A stretch of 50,836 nt of DNA, taken from assembly GCF_030065675.1 (NCBI RefSeq), contig NZ_JASJDK010000033.1, positions 1-50,836 of the forward strand, given 5' to 3'. Below the pieces are notes generated by a model, which made no database searches, had not been told where the DNA came from, and saw only the letters and a list, made by a program, of their open reading frames with translations. This document shows, piece by piece, positions 17,151-26,029 of this stretch. Position 1 is the stretch's first letter; each line of letters begins with the position of its first letter. The DNA is from Mastigocoleus sp. MO_188.B34. Its GTDB lineage: Bacteria; Cyanobacteriota; Cyanobacteriia; Cyanobacteriales; Nostocaceae. The position numbers and the translations under genes were made by a program.

Positions 17151-18221
17151 TTAACTATCTGAATCCATTATTTTTCTCGCTTCAATCCAGGACATCTGGG
17201 TGTAAGGTATTCCAGAGGAGGTAGGGTGATTTACTTTAACTAATAAATCTCCTTTTGTATTTCTGGGCAAGGTAAATGGTGATTCATTGATTATAAAGCC
17301 GTTATCAATTGCTTCTAGAAACCACTCTTCAAAGCCTTCTGGGAATTGATGTTCCCCCTTTGCTTGCTTATTTATTCCCATGTGTTTTGGCGTATCTTCA
17401 GGTGCTTTCCATCGATATTTAATTGCTTTAACTAAAAAACCACTCGGATTTTTTACTTCATTCTTCAGAATGGCGTATTTCAATGCATCGATTGATTCTA
17501 AAATAACTTCTTCTGGATTCTCGCGTATCAATCTTCTTAAAGTACTATTGATTTTAATTTTGAGTTCTTTTAGTTCAGCCTTTACTGAATCGGGAACAGG
17601 AATGGTTGGTCTTTTGACTTGGGTAACTTTAGTAGTAGATTTTAAAGTATTACGAGCTAATTTATTCTTTAACTCAACGTTCTCCTGAGTTAATCTTTCT
17701 ATTTCTAAACTTAGTTTTTCATTCTGTTTTTGGAATATATTAACAGTACCTTCATGTTTTGGAGAATTATAGCGACTGCGACATTCTTCTAATTGCTGCT
17801 TTAACTGTTCATTTTCAGATTTTAGACGTTCCGCTAATTCTTCTATACCTAAAAGCTGATGAAGTCTACCAGTTATACCTTCATTTGCTCTACGCAATCC
17901 ATCGTTAGCTGTTCTTAGTTTTTTATTTTCTTCCCTTAAGTTGTAGATAATTGTAGCTTTTGAATTCTCGGATGCAGGAGGTATTTTCTTAGGTTTACTT
18001 TGTTGCTTTTGTTGGTCACGTAAAGTTTCAATACGACTTCTTAAATCCTGCTGTTTGTACAAATAAGCAGTAGAGACATTAGCAGATTGAGCAACAGATT
18101 TAAAAGTAATTATTTGACCTTGCTTTATCATCTTCTCTAAAGCTTTATCAACACGTTCTGCTGACTCCTTAGCTTTCTGTGCTGCTGCTTCTTGTAAAGC
18201 TTCTATCTTTCTGTTAGTCAT
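17151..18221 (-). CDS. tnpC: Tn554-family TnpC-like protein (DUF6262-like N-terminus) with long C-terminal extension
   Basis: 356 residues. Residues 1-70 (ALQEAAAQKAKESAERVDKA, then ITFKSVAQSANVSTAYLYKQ) match the TnpC/DUF6262 pattern: a basic helix followed by a helix-turn-helix-like segment. Residues about 80-200 form a coiled coil of K/E/L-rich heptads. Classical TnpC of Tn554 is only about 125 residues; here a further C-terminal domain of about 150 residues contains KNPSGFLVKAIKYRWKAP, reminiscent of a C-terminal motif in cyanobacterial plasmid replication or DNA-binding proteins. The ATG at 18221 has GAGGAAG upstream and overlaps the tnpB stop by 8 bases. TnpC modulates orientation and efficiency in Tn554; the role of the extension is unknown. 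Confidence 0.75.
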   Translation of the reverse strand: MTNRKIEALQEAAAQKAKESAERVDKALEKMIKQGQIITFKSVAQSANVSTAYLYKQQDLRSRIETLRDQQKQQSKPKKIPPASENSKATIIYNLREENKKLRTANDGLRRANEGITGRLHQLLGIEELAERLKSENEQLKQQLEECRSRYNSPKHEGTVNIFQKQNEKLSLEIERLTQENVELKNKLARNTLKSTTKVTQVKRPTIPVPDSVKAELKELKIKINSTLRRLIRENPEEVILESIDALKYAILKNEVKNPSGFLVKAIKYRWKAPEDTPKHMGINKQAKGEHQFPEGFEEWFLEAIDNGFIINESPFTLPRNTKGDLLVKVNHPTSSGIPYTQMSWIEARKIMDSDS

Positions 18222-20154
18222 TATCTTCCTCTAAGGATTTAATAACCTTTTCTAAATTGTCTTTAATAGGTGTATTTTTATTAACTTGTAACTCCCAACC
18301 ACAGTTCTTAGCTTTTTGTAAAACATTGTTGGTACGTTCTAAAGTGTCTTTTAAAATTAGTAAAAAGTTTTTATTTGTTCTCCAATGAGGGCAGTTATAA
18401 CAACCATCAAAACCAGAAATATCACAATTACCCAATACTTTTGGTCTAGCACAATAACCATGTTCTAATGCTCTGGCTTGTACATTCTTTTTAAACCATT
18501 CCAAATCATTATTGCTAGATAGTATAGTTTCGTCTAATTCAGAAGTCTCACCTTGGAAGTTAACTACTCTTGAATCATGGTATTTCTCAATTTCTTTTCT
18601 GAGAGTCTTATCGTGAATATGAGCATACACCATTGTCATCTCTGGTGATTCATGACCTAAATATCGTTGAACGATATGCTGAGGTACTCCATTATTAATC
18701 ATTGATGTTCCAACAGTATGACGGAATTGATGCCCAGTAAAATGCCAGTTCTGACCCGACGCAGTACAAATATTAAACTCAACACTTAAGTTATTAAGAA
18801 CATTACAAAGTGACCTTTGCTTTATAGGTCTAGGTTCTTTCACATTATGGCTTTTAGGATATGGGAACAAATATGAACATCCAAAATTCCATTGCTCGTT
18901 TACAAACTTTTGTTGCTCTGTAATAGCTTGAATAACAGTATCATTCATAACTGGGATAATGTGTTCCTTTTTCATTTTTAGCTGGAAATATTTTAGATAG
19001 TAACTTCCCTGAGATTCATACAAACAATCAAACGAAAGTGTACATAATTCACTAATTCTCATTCCCGCATATTGAAAAACTATTATCATCCGACGATAAT
19101 AATCTGGAATTTTTTCTATATGTTGATTAAGCTGTAGGAGAACTTCATCTGGTATAAATCTAGGTTTAGCTTTTCGCTTACCTGGTGTATCCTCTTTACG
19201 AATCAAATATTTATCTTCAATAGGAAGCCAGTTTTCCATTAAACAATGTTCAAAGAATACCTTTAGATGTAGCACTATCCCTCTAACAGTTTCTTCGGCA
19301 TAAGTTTGTTTCTGCAAATAACTCAAGTAATCAATAATTATTTGACGATTTATATTTTGAGGTTGGAGTAATGAATATTCCTCAGATATAAAAACTGAAA
19401 ATTTAACTAATGCATTCAAGCGTTTGACACAATTACCATAAGAGCAGACATTGAGGCTATAACGTATAAAAGTTTTAGCAACTTCTTTTAACCAAGGTTG
19501 ATTTATTCCCTGAAAGTTAAGTTTATACTGCGACTGAGACAAATTTACTGCGTATCCTAACTTTCTTACATCCCAAATATCTTTATCATATTCAGAAACA
19601 TCTTTATATCGATATTCTTCAATAATTTTATACACTTGACATAAAATAGCAGTCCTTTGATTTTTTTTTCGTTTCTTCTTTTGTTTATTATTTTTATCAA
19701 GAAATGTATCGTATACCCATTGCTCTTTACCTATCTTTTTAATATAGTAATCTAATGAATTTATCCAAAAATATAAATCTTTCTCTAACAAGGAATAAGC
19801 TTGTGTATCTAAATCATTTAACCACGCTATAACACTATGGAGATAAACTACATTTGTATTCCAAACTGTTTTTGCAGACCACTGATTATTAGAAAGTTTT
19901 AACCAAAAAGCATATTTAAATTCTGCTTTTAAGTATTTATTATTTAACTCAAAACGCATATACCTTTTTAATCTGTCCTTTTCTTTGTCAGTTAAACTTG
20001 TTGCATCAAGTAGAGGACACTCATAAACATCCCACACATCTTTTACCCAAAAATCTGTTAAATGGCTTTTGATTTCTTGATTAAAAACAATCCAGTCGAA
20101 TTTTTTAACGTTTAGTTTATTTGTGTTTATTTTTGATAATTCCATTTTCCTCAC
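18214..20154 (-). CDS. tnpB: Tn554-family tyrosine recombinase TnpB
   Basis: 646 residues, near the 630 of Tn554 TnpB. The N-terminal half is a long helical DNA-binding region including a SAM-like core-binding part. The catalytic domain shows the Arg in YAGMRISELCTLSFD, then HQFRHTVGTSM (H-x-x-R), YLGHESPEMTMVYAH (His and the Tyr nucleophile). The C-terminus has a Cys-rich cluster, CARPKVLGNC and GCYNCPHW, a likely zinc site seen in TnpB of this family. The frame can begin at a GTG (20154) overlapping the tnpA stop as GTGA, or at the ATG at 20145; the former implies translational coupling. It acts with TnpA in element excision and integration. Confidence 0.88.
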   Translation of the reverse strand: MRKMELSKINTNKLNVKKFDWIVFNQEIKSHLTDFWVKDVWDVYECPLLDATSLTDKEKDRLKRYMRFELNNKYLKAEFKYAFWLKLSNNQWSAKTVWNTNVVYLHSVIAWLNDLDTQAYSLLEKDLYFWINSLDYYIKKIGKEQWVYDTFLDKNNKQKKKRKKNQRTAILCQVYKIIEEYRYKDVSEYDKDIWDVRKLGYAVNLSQSQYKLNFQGINQPWLKEVAKTFIRYSLNVCSYGNCVKRLNALVKFSVFISEEYSLLQPQNINRQIIIDYLSYLQKQTYAEETVRGIVLHLKVFFEHCLMENWLPIEDKYLIRKEDTPGKRKAKPRFIPDEVLLQLNQHIEKIPDYYRRMIIVFQYAGMRISELCTLSFDCLYESQGSYYLKYFQLKMKKEHIIPVMNDTVIQAITEQQKFVNEQWNFGCSYLFPYPKSHNVKEPRPIKQRSLCNVLNNLSVEFNICTASGQNWHFTGHQFRHTVGTSMINNGVPQHIVQRYLGHESPEMTMVYAHIHDKTLRKEIEKYHDSRVVNFQGETSELDETILSSNNDLEWFKKNVQARALEHGYCARPKVLGNCDISGFDGCYNCPHWRTNKNFLLILKDTLERTNNVLQKAKNCGWELQVNKNTPIKDNLEKVIKSLEEDND

Positions 20155-21242
20155 TCACGCTTTAAATACTTGTCGTACAATTGCTTTAAATCATATTCAG
20201 TTAAGTGAACATAAGTATTAATTGTTGTTTGGATATCCGCATGACCTAGCCGCTTTTGTACATAAGCCATATCCCATCCTGCTCTTATTAATTCTGTAGC
20301 ATGAGTATGTCTTAGTAAGTGTGGTGTTACTTTAATACTTATTTTTTTTGATAGTCTTCTAAATAAACTATCAACTGTTTTGTATTTTAAAGGTGTACCA
20401 ACCTCACCTTTAGCTGGAGCTTTTATAACTACAAAAACAAAATCACAATCAATATCTTCCGGATATTCATCAATCAAATATGCTGAATACCATTGCATTA
20501 GTTCTTTACTCACGTGAACTATGCGCTCGACTCTAGATTTAACTCTTCCATTGTTTACATTATCTACTCTTGGAACAACATTAATTTCATTATTTTTACC
20601 TGTTACCATATCTGAATGTCTAAGTGATAGCGCCTCCCCAACTCTTAGACCTGTTTCATATAACAATCGAATTAAAAACTTATCACGTAATGAATTACAA
20701 GCTTCTACTAAATCATTAACTTGTTCAGGCGTTAAACAACCAGGAAATGTTGAAGGTTCTTTTATCTTTAATAATCGTGTTTTAACCTCTTTCCCTTTGC
20801 TTATATGATGCAAAAAAGACTTATATTTACGTCTTGGTTGTAGCTGGTAGCGATAACCATCAACTCTCTGTGTTGCCCCTATACGTTCTTGAAATTCATA
20901 GAACCCACAAACAGTAGTTAGACAATTATTAATAGTCTTCTCGGAACGTTTAGATACTTGTGGTTCAATAGATAAAACATTTCCGTTGGGATTTCTCAGC
21001 CAGTGGATAAAGTTTGATAGTTGTTCTAAATTGACTTCTAACCAATCTAGCTTTGAATCTCTCAAAAACTCCCAAAATAATTTCAAGTTGTGAGCATAAG
21101 TCTGAATTGTGTTTGGACTTCGCCCAATGCTGTCCAGATAATGCAGGTATTTTTGAATTGGTTCGATAGGTAAATAATTTTCATCTAGCACCATCCAAAT
21201 TGGGTGGTTTGATTCTGGGAGGATACCCTTTTGAACTTTCAT
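20151..21242 (-). CDS. tnpA: Tn554-family tyrosine recombinase TnpA
   Basis: About 363 residues, matching Tn554 TnpA (361). N-terminal core-binding domain includes YLHYLDSIGRSPNTIQTYAH. The catalytic domain has ETGLRVGEALSLRHSD (Arg), HLLRHTHATELI (H-x-x-R) and LGHADIQTTINTYVHL (His plus Tyr nucleophile), so all catalytic residues are present. I choose the ATG at 21242 with AGGA nine bases upstream; GTG at 21248 is possible. It is the first gene of a coupled tnpA-tnpB-tnpC operon. A TTGTAC-AC-GTACAA inverted repeat (21272-21285) lies 30 bases upstream and could be an operator or recombinase site. Confidence 0.9.
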   Translation of the reverse strand: MKVQKGILPESNHPIWMVLDENYLPIEPIQKYLHYLDSIGRSPNTIQTYAHNLKLFWEFLRDSKLDWLEVNLEQLSNFIHWLRNPNGNVLSIEPQVSKRSEKTINNCLTTVCGFYEFQERIGATQRVDGYRYQLQPRRKYKSFLHHISKGKEVKTRLLKIKEPSTFPGCLTPEQVNDLVEACNSLRDKFLIRLLYETGLRVGEALSLRHSDMVTGKNNEINVVPRVDNVNNGRVKSRVERIVHVSKELMQWYSAYLIDEYPEDIDCDFVFVVIKAPAKGEVGTPLKYKTVDSLFRRLSKKISIKVTPHLLRHTHATELIRAGWDMAYVQKRLGHADIQTTINTYVHLTEYDLKQLYDKYLKRE

Positions 21243-21307
21243 CCTCACCCTTCCTGATATCGTTAATTACGTTGTACACGTACAATAATATATGTTTTAC
21301 AAGTAAA

Positions 21308-21346
21308 AACAGCGTAGTGATAAATCTTAATATCGCCTACGCTGTT
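21308..21346. repeat. inverted repeat near the tnpA-side end
   Basis: AACAGCGTAG (21308-21317) and CTACGCTGTT (21337-21346) form a perfect 10-bp stem with a 19-base spacer, about 35 bases inside the element edge. It might block transcription entering the element or mark the end for the recombinase. Confidence 0.55.
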
Positions 21347-21380
21347 GTTGTTGTTTATATTATTTTTTAATAAGACATAA

Positions 21381-21513
21381 GACTTGTATATTGGGGAGGT
21401 ACCGCAACTGTTGCCCGCCCAAATACTCTTCCAAAGTACTCAACCCAGACACGGAATTGATACCAAGATGCATCATTAATGGATTTAGCCAGACAATGAT
21501 TACTTATCGCTTG
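21381..21513 (-). pseudogene. 5' part of the interrupted IS605-family tnpB remnant
   Basis: Reads HCLAKSINDASWYQFRVW then VEYFGRVFGRATVAVPPQYTS before leaving TnpB homology exactly at the GACTTGT core. These residues belong to the conserved RuvC-side region just before the TnpB zinc ribbon. A TGA at 21514-21516 and loss of similarity upstream show the N-terminal two thirds of tnpB are already missing, so the IS was a relic on this side or has decayed since. Confidence 0.85.
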
Positions 21514-21694
21514 TCAGTTATCCAAAGATATAAAATTGACTGAAATTTAGATTTAATCAAATCTATTCTGAAACTTAGAAATTGATAATTAGTAATATTT
21601 TTACAGGTTTATTTAATTAATGAGATATTAAATAAAATAATATTATGTAACATTTTTTAGTATATTTACTAATGAAGAGACATGTGAAAAGTGA

Positions 21695-22003
21695 ATGAGT
21701 AATGAAGAATTGCGTCAGCAATTGACTGAAAATCTTGATGAGGCAGAATGGGAATGGTTAATTCCTCACGTCAAAAGAGATGCGGTAATTGTAGTAGCAA
21801 AAGAATTAGATTTACTTGATGTTGGGGAGGCGATCGCTAGCGATAAAGTCTCAGAGGTGCAAGTATGGATAGAAGAGGCTTTTATTACTAAACCTTCCAA
21901 CGAGCAAATGGGTCAGTGGAACAATCAACGCGATAAGCGCTTTAATGCTTTGATAGTAGAGCCATACGTACTGATACAAGAAAAAATGGTAGAAGCTACT
22001 TAA
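21695..22003 (+). CDS. DUF2288 domain-containing protein
   Basis: A 102-residue acidic protein with the DUF2288 pattern: an N-terminal helix (LRQQLTENLDEAEWEWLIPH), then VIVVAKELDLLDVGEAIASD, VQVWIEEAF and a C-terminal ALIVEPYVLIQEKM. No signal peptide or membrane segment. The family is found in cyanobacteria and proteobacteria and its function is unknown. It stands alone next to the IS605 remnant; the ATG at 21695 is the natural start. Confidence 0.8.
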   Translation: MSNEELRQQLTENLDEAEWEWLIPHVKRDAVIVVAKELDLLDVGEAIASDKVSEVQVWIEEAFITKPSNEQMGQWNNQRDKRFNALIVEPYVLIQEKMVEAT

Positions 22004-22529
22004 GTTTTTCGTATTACTGCAAGAAATTGTAATTTAAATCAAATTAAGAATTTTGCTAAGTTCCGGTTAAATCAGATTAGAATTTTCGCAAACTTGAGAA
22101 TCTTTAGTAATAGTATTTTGCATCTGGTTCCTGGTTATCAGCAAAGCGGTGCGCTACCGCGCAAAATTCTACTATGAATGAGTCGCGATCGCACAAATTC
22201 TTTCATTCACTATCTAAAAAACTATTAAAAAATTTATTTTCCCAAGTTTAAAAGATTGGAATAAAAATTTATGTAAAGCACTACGTAGTTAGGTTAGGAC
22301 AATAGGAAAAGCTAAAAGCTATAAAAATTAGACTTTTAACTCGCCCATAACGCCATAAGTTACAGTTGCAAAAGATAACTTACTGTAACTACATTGGCTG
22401 ACAGAAAAGCATGAAAAGTTTACAATCCTCAGGTTAAACTTGAAAAACTTTGAGGAAATCAAGGACACATTACATAAATCACCGGGGAATTACAAAGCCC
22501 TTTATTTAGCAGAAGTTTTGAGGAATTTT
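22004..22529. other. spacer between convergent genes
   Basis: No supportable gene. There is a small GCGGTGCGCTACCGCGC palindromic motif near 22145-22163 next to a HIP1-type GCGATCGC (22184-22191), typical dispersed cyanobacterial repeats. The rest is AT-rich. Confidence 0.4.
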
Positions 22530-24194
22530 TTAAGAAGATTGCTCTGGTTGCATTTGCTCAACAAGTCTAAGAGTTCCCAGACCCAAATCTTCAGGAGCAA
22601 GAGTTTGAACTTCAAACAATGCCATCATATCTTTCAATTGAGGGTTACCACGGGAAGCACCGGTAAGTCCTCTAGCGATAATTAAACCACAGAATCCTTT
22701 GGTCTTTTGACATCGTTGATTCCATTTTTTCCGTGCTTCGGAGTGAACGGGATCGCTATCTAAAAACTCACCAAACAAAAATAATTCACTGTTTTGAGTT
22801 TGTAATAAACCCAAATCGTAATCAGTTCCATCAACAACATCCGCACCAGGATTGAAACATATGGCTTTTAGTCCCCCAGATTCTTGGATTTTTTCAATTA
22901 TCGCTTTAGCTTTGGGGCGAGATGTTTGAATCAAAATCACTGGTAATCCATCACCTACAGGTTTTATTTTACCCGGTTGATAATGTTTTACATCATTACG
23001 CAAATATTCCAACATATCCCAGGTTATAACTCCCAAACTAAGAAAAGAATCTTCTGGAATCAAATCATCTCGTAATGATGTTAATTGACCTGGTAGATCT
23101 GATAAATTTAGATTATCTTCAGAATCATCAGTCGCATTAATAGCCATGTCTTCTAATTCATCAGCAAGTTCCGGCATTGTGGAAACTGTAACTGATACTG
23201 ACTTTTGCTTTTGAACCGGTTCTGGTAAAGAAATACGGTAGCGGTGATTGAGACTGGGAAAATCATATTCATTTAGTTGACTGCGGTGATCGCGGAAGAA
23301 GCGAAACAAAGCTTCTAATGCTACAAAAACAGCGATTGCTTCCTCTTCATATAAAACCGAGCGCAACCCTTCCAAGGGATGGATATTACCGAAAGTTGGT
23401 TCGATTTCCGAATTCGGTAACTCTGCTAAATCGTAATAGAAATCGTCTTCTGGGTCATCACTAGCGTCGGTTTTCTCAAACGTAACAAACAAACAATCTT
23501 GCTTGAGAAAAGCATCTTCTAAAAGTCCTTGTGACTCCCCATCCCTTAAAACCACATCCCGAAATCTTTTCAGTGATTCTTGACTGCGATAAAGTAAAAT
23601 ACCATACTCAATACCCAGCATTCCCATGACAGAAGCATAAAGAGTACCAATATCCCACTTATTAATTTCTATTGCTAATATTTGCTGTTCTTCTAAAAAT
23701 TCCCAAGGAACAGAATTCCAGATTGCAAATGCTTTATCATTTAAAAGTTTGGCATACTTTGGCGGTAATTCTGGAACTTGATTTTCAACAATCTCAGCAA
23801 ATCCACGGAATAGTTCGTCAATAAAAGGTAAATTGGGAACATAATCAATTGCAATGTCTAAATCTTGTAATACCCCACGCAGGTAAAATTGAATTTCTCT
23901 ATCTTTGACGACTATTTTTTGGGGACGACCGGGTTTCCCTGGAGAATTAGGACTTTCCATTGCGCGCATTAAGGTCCGGACAATTGCTTCCGGTCCGCTA
24001 TCTGGAGATACTATGTCCATTCCCCGCACAATACCTTGCGATCCATCTACCCAGAGAATACATTCACCCTTTTCTTCCGAATTGTCATATTCTAAGAGCG
24101 AAGATGACAATGATCGACGATCTCCCTCCCATACGGAAGGTATTTGGGTTAAATTCTTCAATCGACGACTGGTAGAGCGATTAAAGGTTGTCAT
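22530..24194 (-). CDS. DUF6930-like conserved cyanobacterial protein
   Basis: 554 residues, soluble, of unknown function. The N-terminal region (MTTFNRSTSRRLKNLTQIPSV, then CILWVDGSQGIVRGMDIVSPD and VRTLMRAMESP) resembles the cyanobacterial DUF6930 class. The middle is rich in acidic residues (a low-complexity linker near 345-375 with many D and E). The C-terminal third, from GVITWDMLEYLRNDVKHYQPG on, includes VILIQTSRPKAKAIIEKI and ends in a conserved DLGLGTLRLVEQMQ block. No membrane segments. It is monocistronic. The family name is from memory of the N-terminal pattern; the reading frame itself is certain. Confidence 0.8.
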   Translation of the reverse strand: MTTFNRSTSRRLKNLTQIPSVWEGDRRSLSSSLLEYDNSEEKGECILWVDGSQGIVRGMDIVSPDSGPEAIVRTLMRAMESPNSPGKPGRPQKIVVKDREIQFYLRGVLQDLDIAIDYVPNLPFIDELFRGFAEIVENQVPELPPKYAKLLNDKAFAIWNSVPWEFLEEQQILAIEINKWDIGTLYASVMGMLGIEYGILLYRSQESLKRFRDVVLRDGESQGLLEDAFLKQDCLFVTFEKTDASDDPEDDFYYDLAELPNSEIEPTFGNIHPLEGLRSVLYEEEAIAVFVALEALFRFFRDHRSQLNEYDFPSLNHRYRISLPEPVQKQKSVSVTVSTMPELADELEDMAINATDDSEDNLNLSDLPGQLTSLRDDLIPEDSFLSLGVITWDMLEYLRNDVKHYQPGKIKPVGDGLPVILIQTSRPKAKAIIEKIQESGGLKAICFNPGADVVDGTDYDLGLLQTQNSELFLFGEFLDSDPVHSEARKKWNQRCQKTKGFCGLIIARGLTGASRGNPQLKDMMALFEVQTLAPEDLGLGTLRLVEQMQPEQSS

Positions 24195-24581
24195 AAACTA
24201 AACAATTAAAAAAGATTTACAACTAAAAGTTTTGGTAAAAGCAAACCTTGGTGATATTACTCCAAGGACGAAGAATTTAAAAATAACTATGGCTGACGCC
24301 AGGCTGTCGCTATCAGATGGTTATGCTAGTACTTCCATAAAAATTGAAAATACCAGATCTGAAAGAATACGGAGTCTCTCAATTCTAGGATAAAAACATC
24401 AATATAGATTTCGGGTGAGTTATTTACAATTTGCCAATCTTGAACAGCAATCTCGCTAGAATAAATACAAAAACTAAACACAAAAACTTCGCCAAACCCA
24501 GTTAGCACTAGGCTAAAACTAGAGCTTTGCCCTAAGCTCTAAGAGGGGTAATTGCAAAACCTTGTATCACGGAAAAAGCAG
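24195..24581. other. promoter region between divergent genes
   Basis: No gene seen. This 387-base region should hold promoters for the DUF6930-like gene and the A-type carrier. A small hairpin AGAGCTTTGCCCTAAGCTCT (24522-24541) lies shortly before the carrier start and might be a leader structure. Confidence 0.4.
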
Positions 24582-24938
24582 ATGACACAAACACAAGCAT
24601 CTCAACAACGGGGTATTCAACTAACCCCTGCCGCATTAGAACAAGTCAAATTTTTGCGCGACAAGCAAGATAAAGATTTATGCTTGCGAGTCGGAGTTCG
24701 TCAAGGTGGATGTTCCGGAATGTCCTACATGATGGATTTTGAAGACAACAGCAAAATCACCCCTCAAGATGAGGTATTTGAATATGATGGCTTCAACATC
24801 GTGTGCGATCGCAAAAGCTTATTATATTTATACGGCTTAGTTCTAGACTACAGTAACGCCATGATTGGTGGTGGATTTCAATTCACCAATCCAAATGCTA
24901 ATCAAACATGTGGTTGTGGCAAATCATTTGGAGTTTAG
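24582..24938 (+). CDS. A-type iron-sulfur carrier (SufA/IscA family)
   Basis: 118 residues. A-type carriers receive Fe-S clusters from the Suf scaffold and pass them to client proteins. The three ligand cysteines are present: GGCSGMSY near residue 47 and the C-terminal CGCGKSF pair. The body ([40 protein letters not shown]) is typical of the cyanobacterial SufA-like Slr1417 type. An upstream in-frame TTG (24552) would add ten residues, but the ATG at 24582 gives the usual N-terminus. It is followed by a clear intrinsic terminator, so it is monocistronic. The main suf operon is 12 kb further on in the same window. Confidence 0.92.
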   Translation: MTQTQASQQRGIQLTPAALEQVKFLRDKQDKDLCLRVGVRQGGCSGMSYMMDFEDNSKITPQDEVFEYDGFNIVCDRKSLLYLYGLVLDYSNAMIGGGFQFTNPNANQTCGCGKSFGV

Positions 24939-25044
24939 CAGTTATTTAGTTATTTAGTTATTTAGTCTTTAGTCATTAGTCATTTCAATATTATTAACAT
25001 TTAAATATTGAATTTATGACTATTGACTATAGATCAAGAATTTC

Positions 25045-25080
25045 AAGCCCCATTGATTCATCAGTGGGCTAGCTTTTTTG
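25045..25080 (+). terminator. intrinsic terminator after the A-type carrier gene
   Basis: AGCCC (25046-25050) pairs with GGGCT (25066-25070), with further CA/TG and TTGA/TCAG pairing inside, and is followed by AGCTTTTTTG. The STRR-like units AGTTATTT and TTTAGTC (24942-24985) lie between the stop codon and the hairpin. Confidence 0.7.
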
Positions 25081-25234
25081 TGTTACGGTATCGATCTAAA
25101 ATTATTCCAAGTTAATCATCCAGGTTATGTGATTGCTTTAGAGTTTTAAGTCTGTGAATAAAAATCCTCATGGATGACGCCTCAGGAGTGTCAATATAAA
25201 CTATGGACTACCGACTGTTGACTAATTAATTTCT

Positions 25235-25654
25235 ATGACTGAAACCGTTGAATCTTTGTTTGATACTGGCTTGGAACGTTATAAAGCTGGTGAAGAAGTT
25301 TCCTCATTAATTCCTGTATTTAAAGAAGTTTGCGATCGCGCCCCAAAAAGTGCTCCAGCTTGGACTTGTTTGGCTTGGTTGTATCTGTTAGCAGATAAGT
25401 CTTCCTCAGCATCTAAAGCCGCGCAAAAAGCTGTTAAACTCAATCCACAAGACCCCCAAGCAAGGGTAAATTTAGCTGTTGCAATGCTAGAAAATGGTCA
25501 AAAAGGGGTAAGACAACATATTGACGTTGCACATCAGTTGATTTCCCTTAACAGCGAATGGTACGAAGAAATTCAAAATAGTATTGAAGATGGTTTAACC
25601 AGAAAACCTGACTGGCAAAGTTTATCAAAAGTAAAAAACTGGTTGTTTAGTTAG
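25235..25654 (+). CDS. tetratricopeptide repeat protein
   Basis: 139 residues, soluble, predicted all-helical. A TPR-like pair is visible: APAWTCLAWLYLLADKSSSA then AQKAVKLNPQDPQARVNLAVA, with the usual W/L/G/Y/A/F/A/P spacing. No signal peptide. Cyanobacterial genomes have many such small TPR scaffold proteins. It precedes a small membrane protein gene by 120 bases filled with heptamer repeats, so an operon is possible. Partner unknown. Confidence 0.8.
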   Translation: MTETVESLFDTGLERYKAGEEVSSLIPVFKEVCDRAPKSAPAWTCLAWLYLLADKSSSASKAAQKAVKLNPQDPQARVNLAVAMLENGQKGVRQHIDVAHQLISLNSEWYEEIQNSIEDGLTRKPDWQSLSKVKNWLFS

Positions 25655-25760
25655 GGATTGGCGACTGGGGATTGGCGACTGGCGACTGGCTACTGGGGAT
25701 TGGGAAAGAGTTACCTATTCCAATTACCAATTACCCATTACCAATCCCCATAAAAAATAT
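25655..25760. repeat. GGGGATTGGCGACT heptamer array with inverted copies
   Basis: GGGGATT, GGCGACT and related heptamers (25655-25707) are followed by their complement-like CCAATTA/CCCATTA units (25718-25752). The arms can pair into a long imperfect hairpin between the TPR and membrane-protein genes. Confidence 0.7.
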
Positions 25761-25776
25761 TTAAACAAACGTCATT

Positions 25777-26028
25777 ATGAAAGATAAATTATTAAACTGG
25801 CTCAATTGGATACTGGTCGCAGATGTATTCTTCGTATTTGCGGCTTTTGCATGGCTCGCGATCGCAGTAGTTGGTAATTCAATGGGGGTACCCCTAGGTT
25901 TAGATTTGTGGCACAAATTGTGGCAACCTGTGTTCAATCCTGCGATTGGGATTTTAATGGCTGGTGCAATTATCAGTGGTATTATCAGTTGGATTGCTAA
26001 AAAATTTTCTCAAGCTGGTAATGGATAG
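25777..26028 (+). CDS. small two-helix membrane protein
   Basis: 83 residues with two hydrophobic segments, about 12-36 (WILVADVFFVFAAFAWLAIA) and 50-70 (PAIGILMAGAIISGIISWI), and a basic C-terminal tail AKKFSQAGNG. It looks like a conserved cyanobacterial membrane protein of unknown role. The ATG at 25777 is the only sensible start. Flanked on both sides by heptamer repeats. Confidence 0.75.
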   Translation: MKDKLLNWLNWILVADVFFVFAAFAWLAIAVVGNSMGVPLGLDLWHKLWQPVFNPAIGILMAGAIISGIISWIAKKFSQAGNG

Positions 26029-26029
26029 G

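Larger units (their letters stand above)
16982..21380 (-). mobile_element. compact Tn554-like transposon (tnpA-tnpB-tnpC), about 4.4 kb
   Basis: Three co-directional genes in the Tn554 order (two tyrosine recombinases then a TnpC-type protein) fill the element; no cargo gene is present. The ends are set by the broken IS605 tnpB on either side: removal of the insert rejoins PPQYTS to SQECSSCG in frame. GACTTGT is present at both junctions (16976-16982 and 21381-21387). Just inside lie TTATGTC (16982-16988) and its complement GACATAA (21374-21380). Tn554-family elements insert site-specifically with a 6-base core and without long terminal inverted repeats, which fits. All three genes look intact, so the element may still be active. 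Confidence 0.85.

Noticed and set aside
16982-21380. Interpreting the region as a phage or integrative element integrase locus
   Set aside because: Two adjacent tyrosine recombinases plus a TnpC-type gene with coupled starts fit Tn554, and no phage or conjugation genes are present.
22440-22685. 81-codon + frame before the DUF6930-like gene
   Set aside because: Mostly antisense to the real gene's 3' end; no features.
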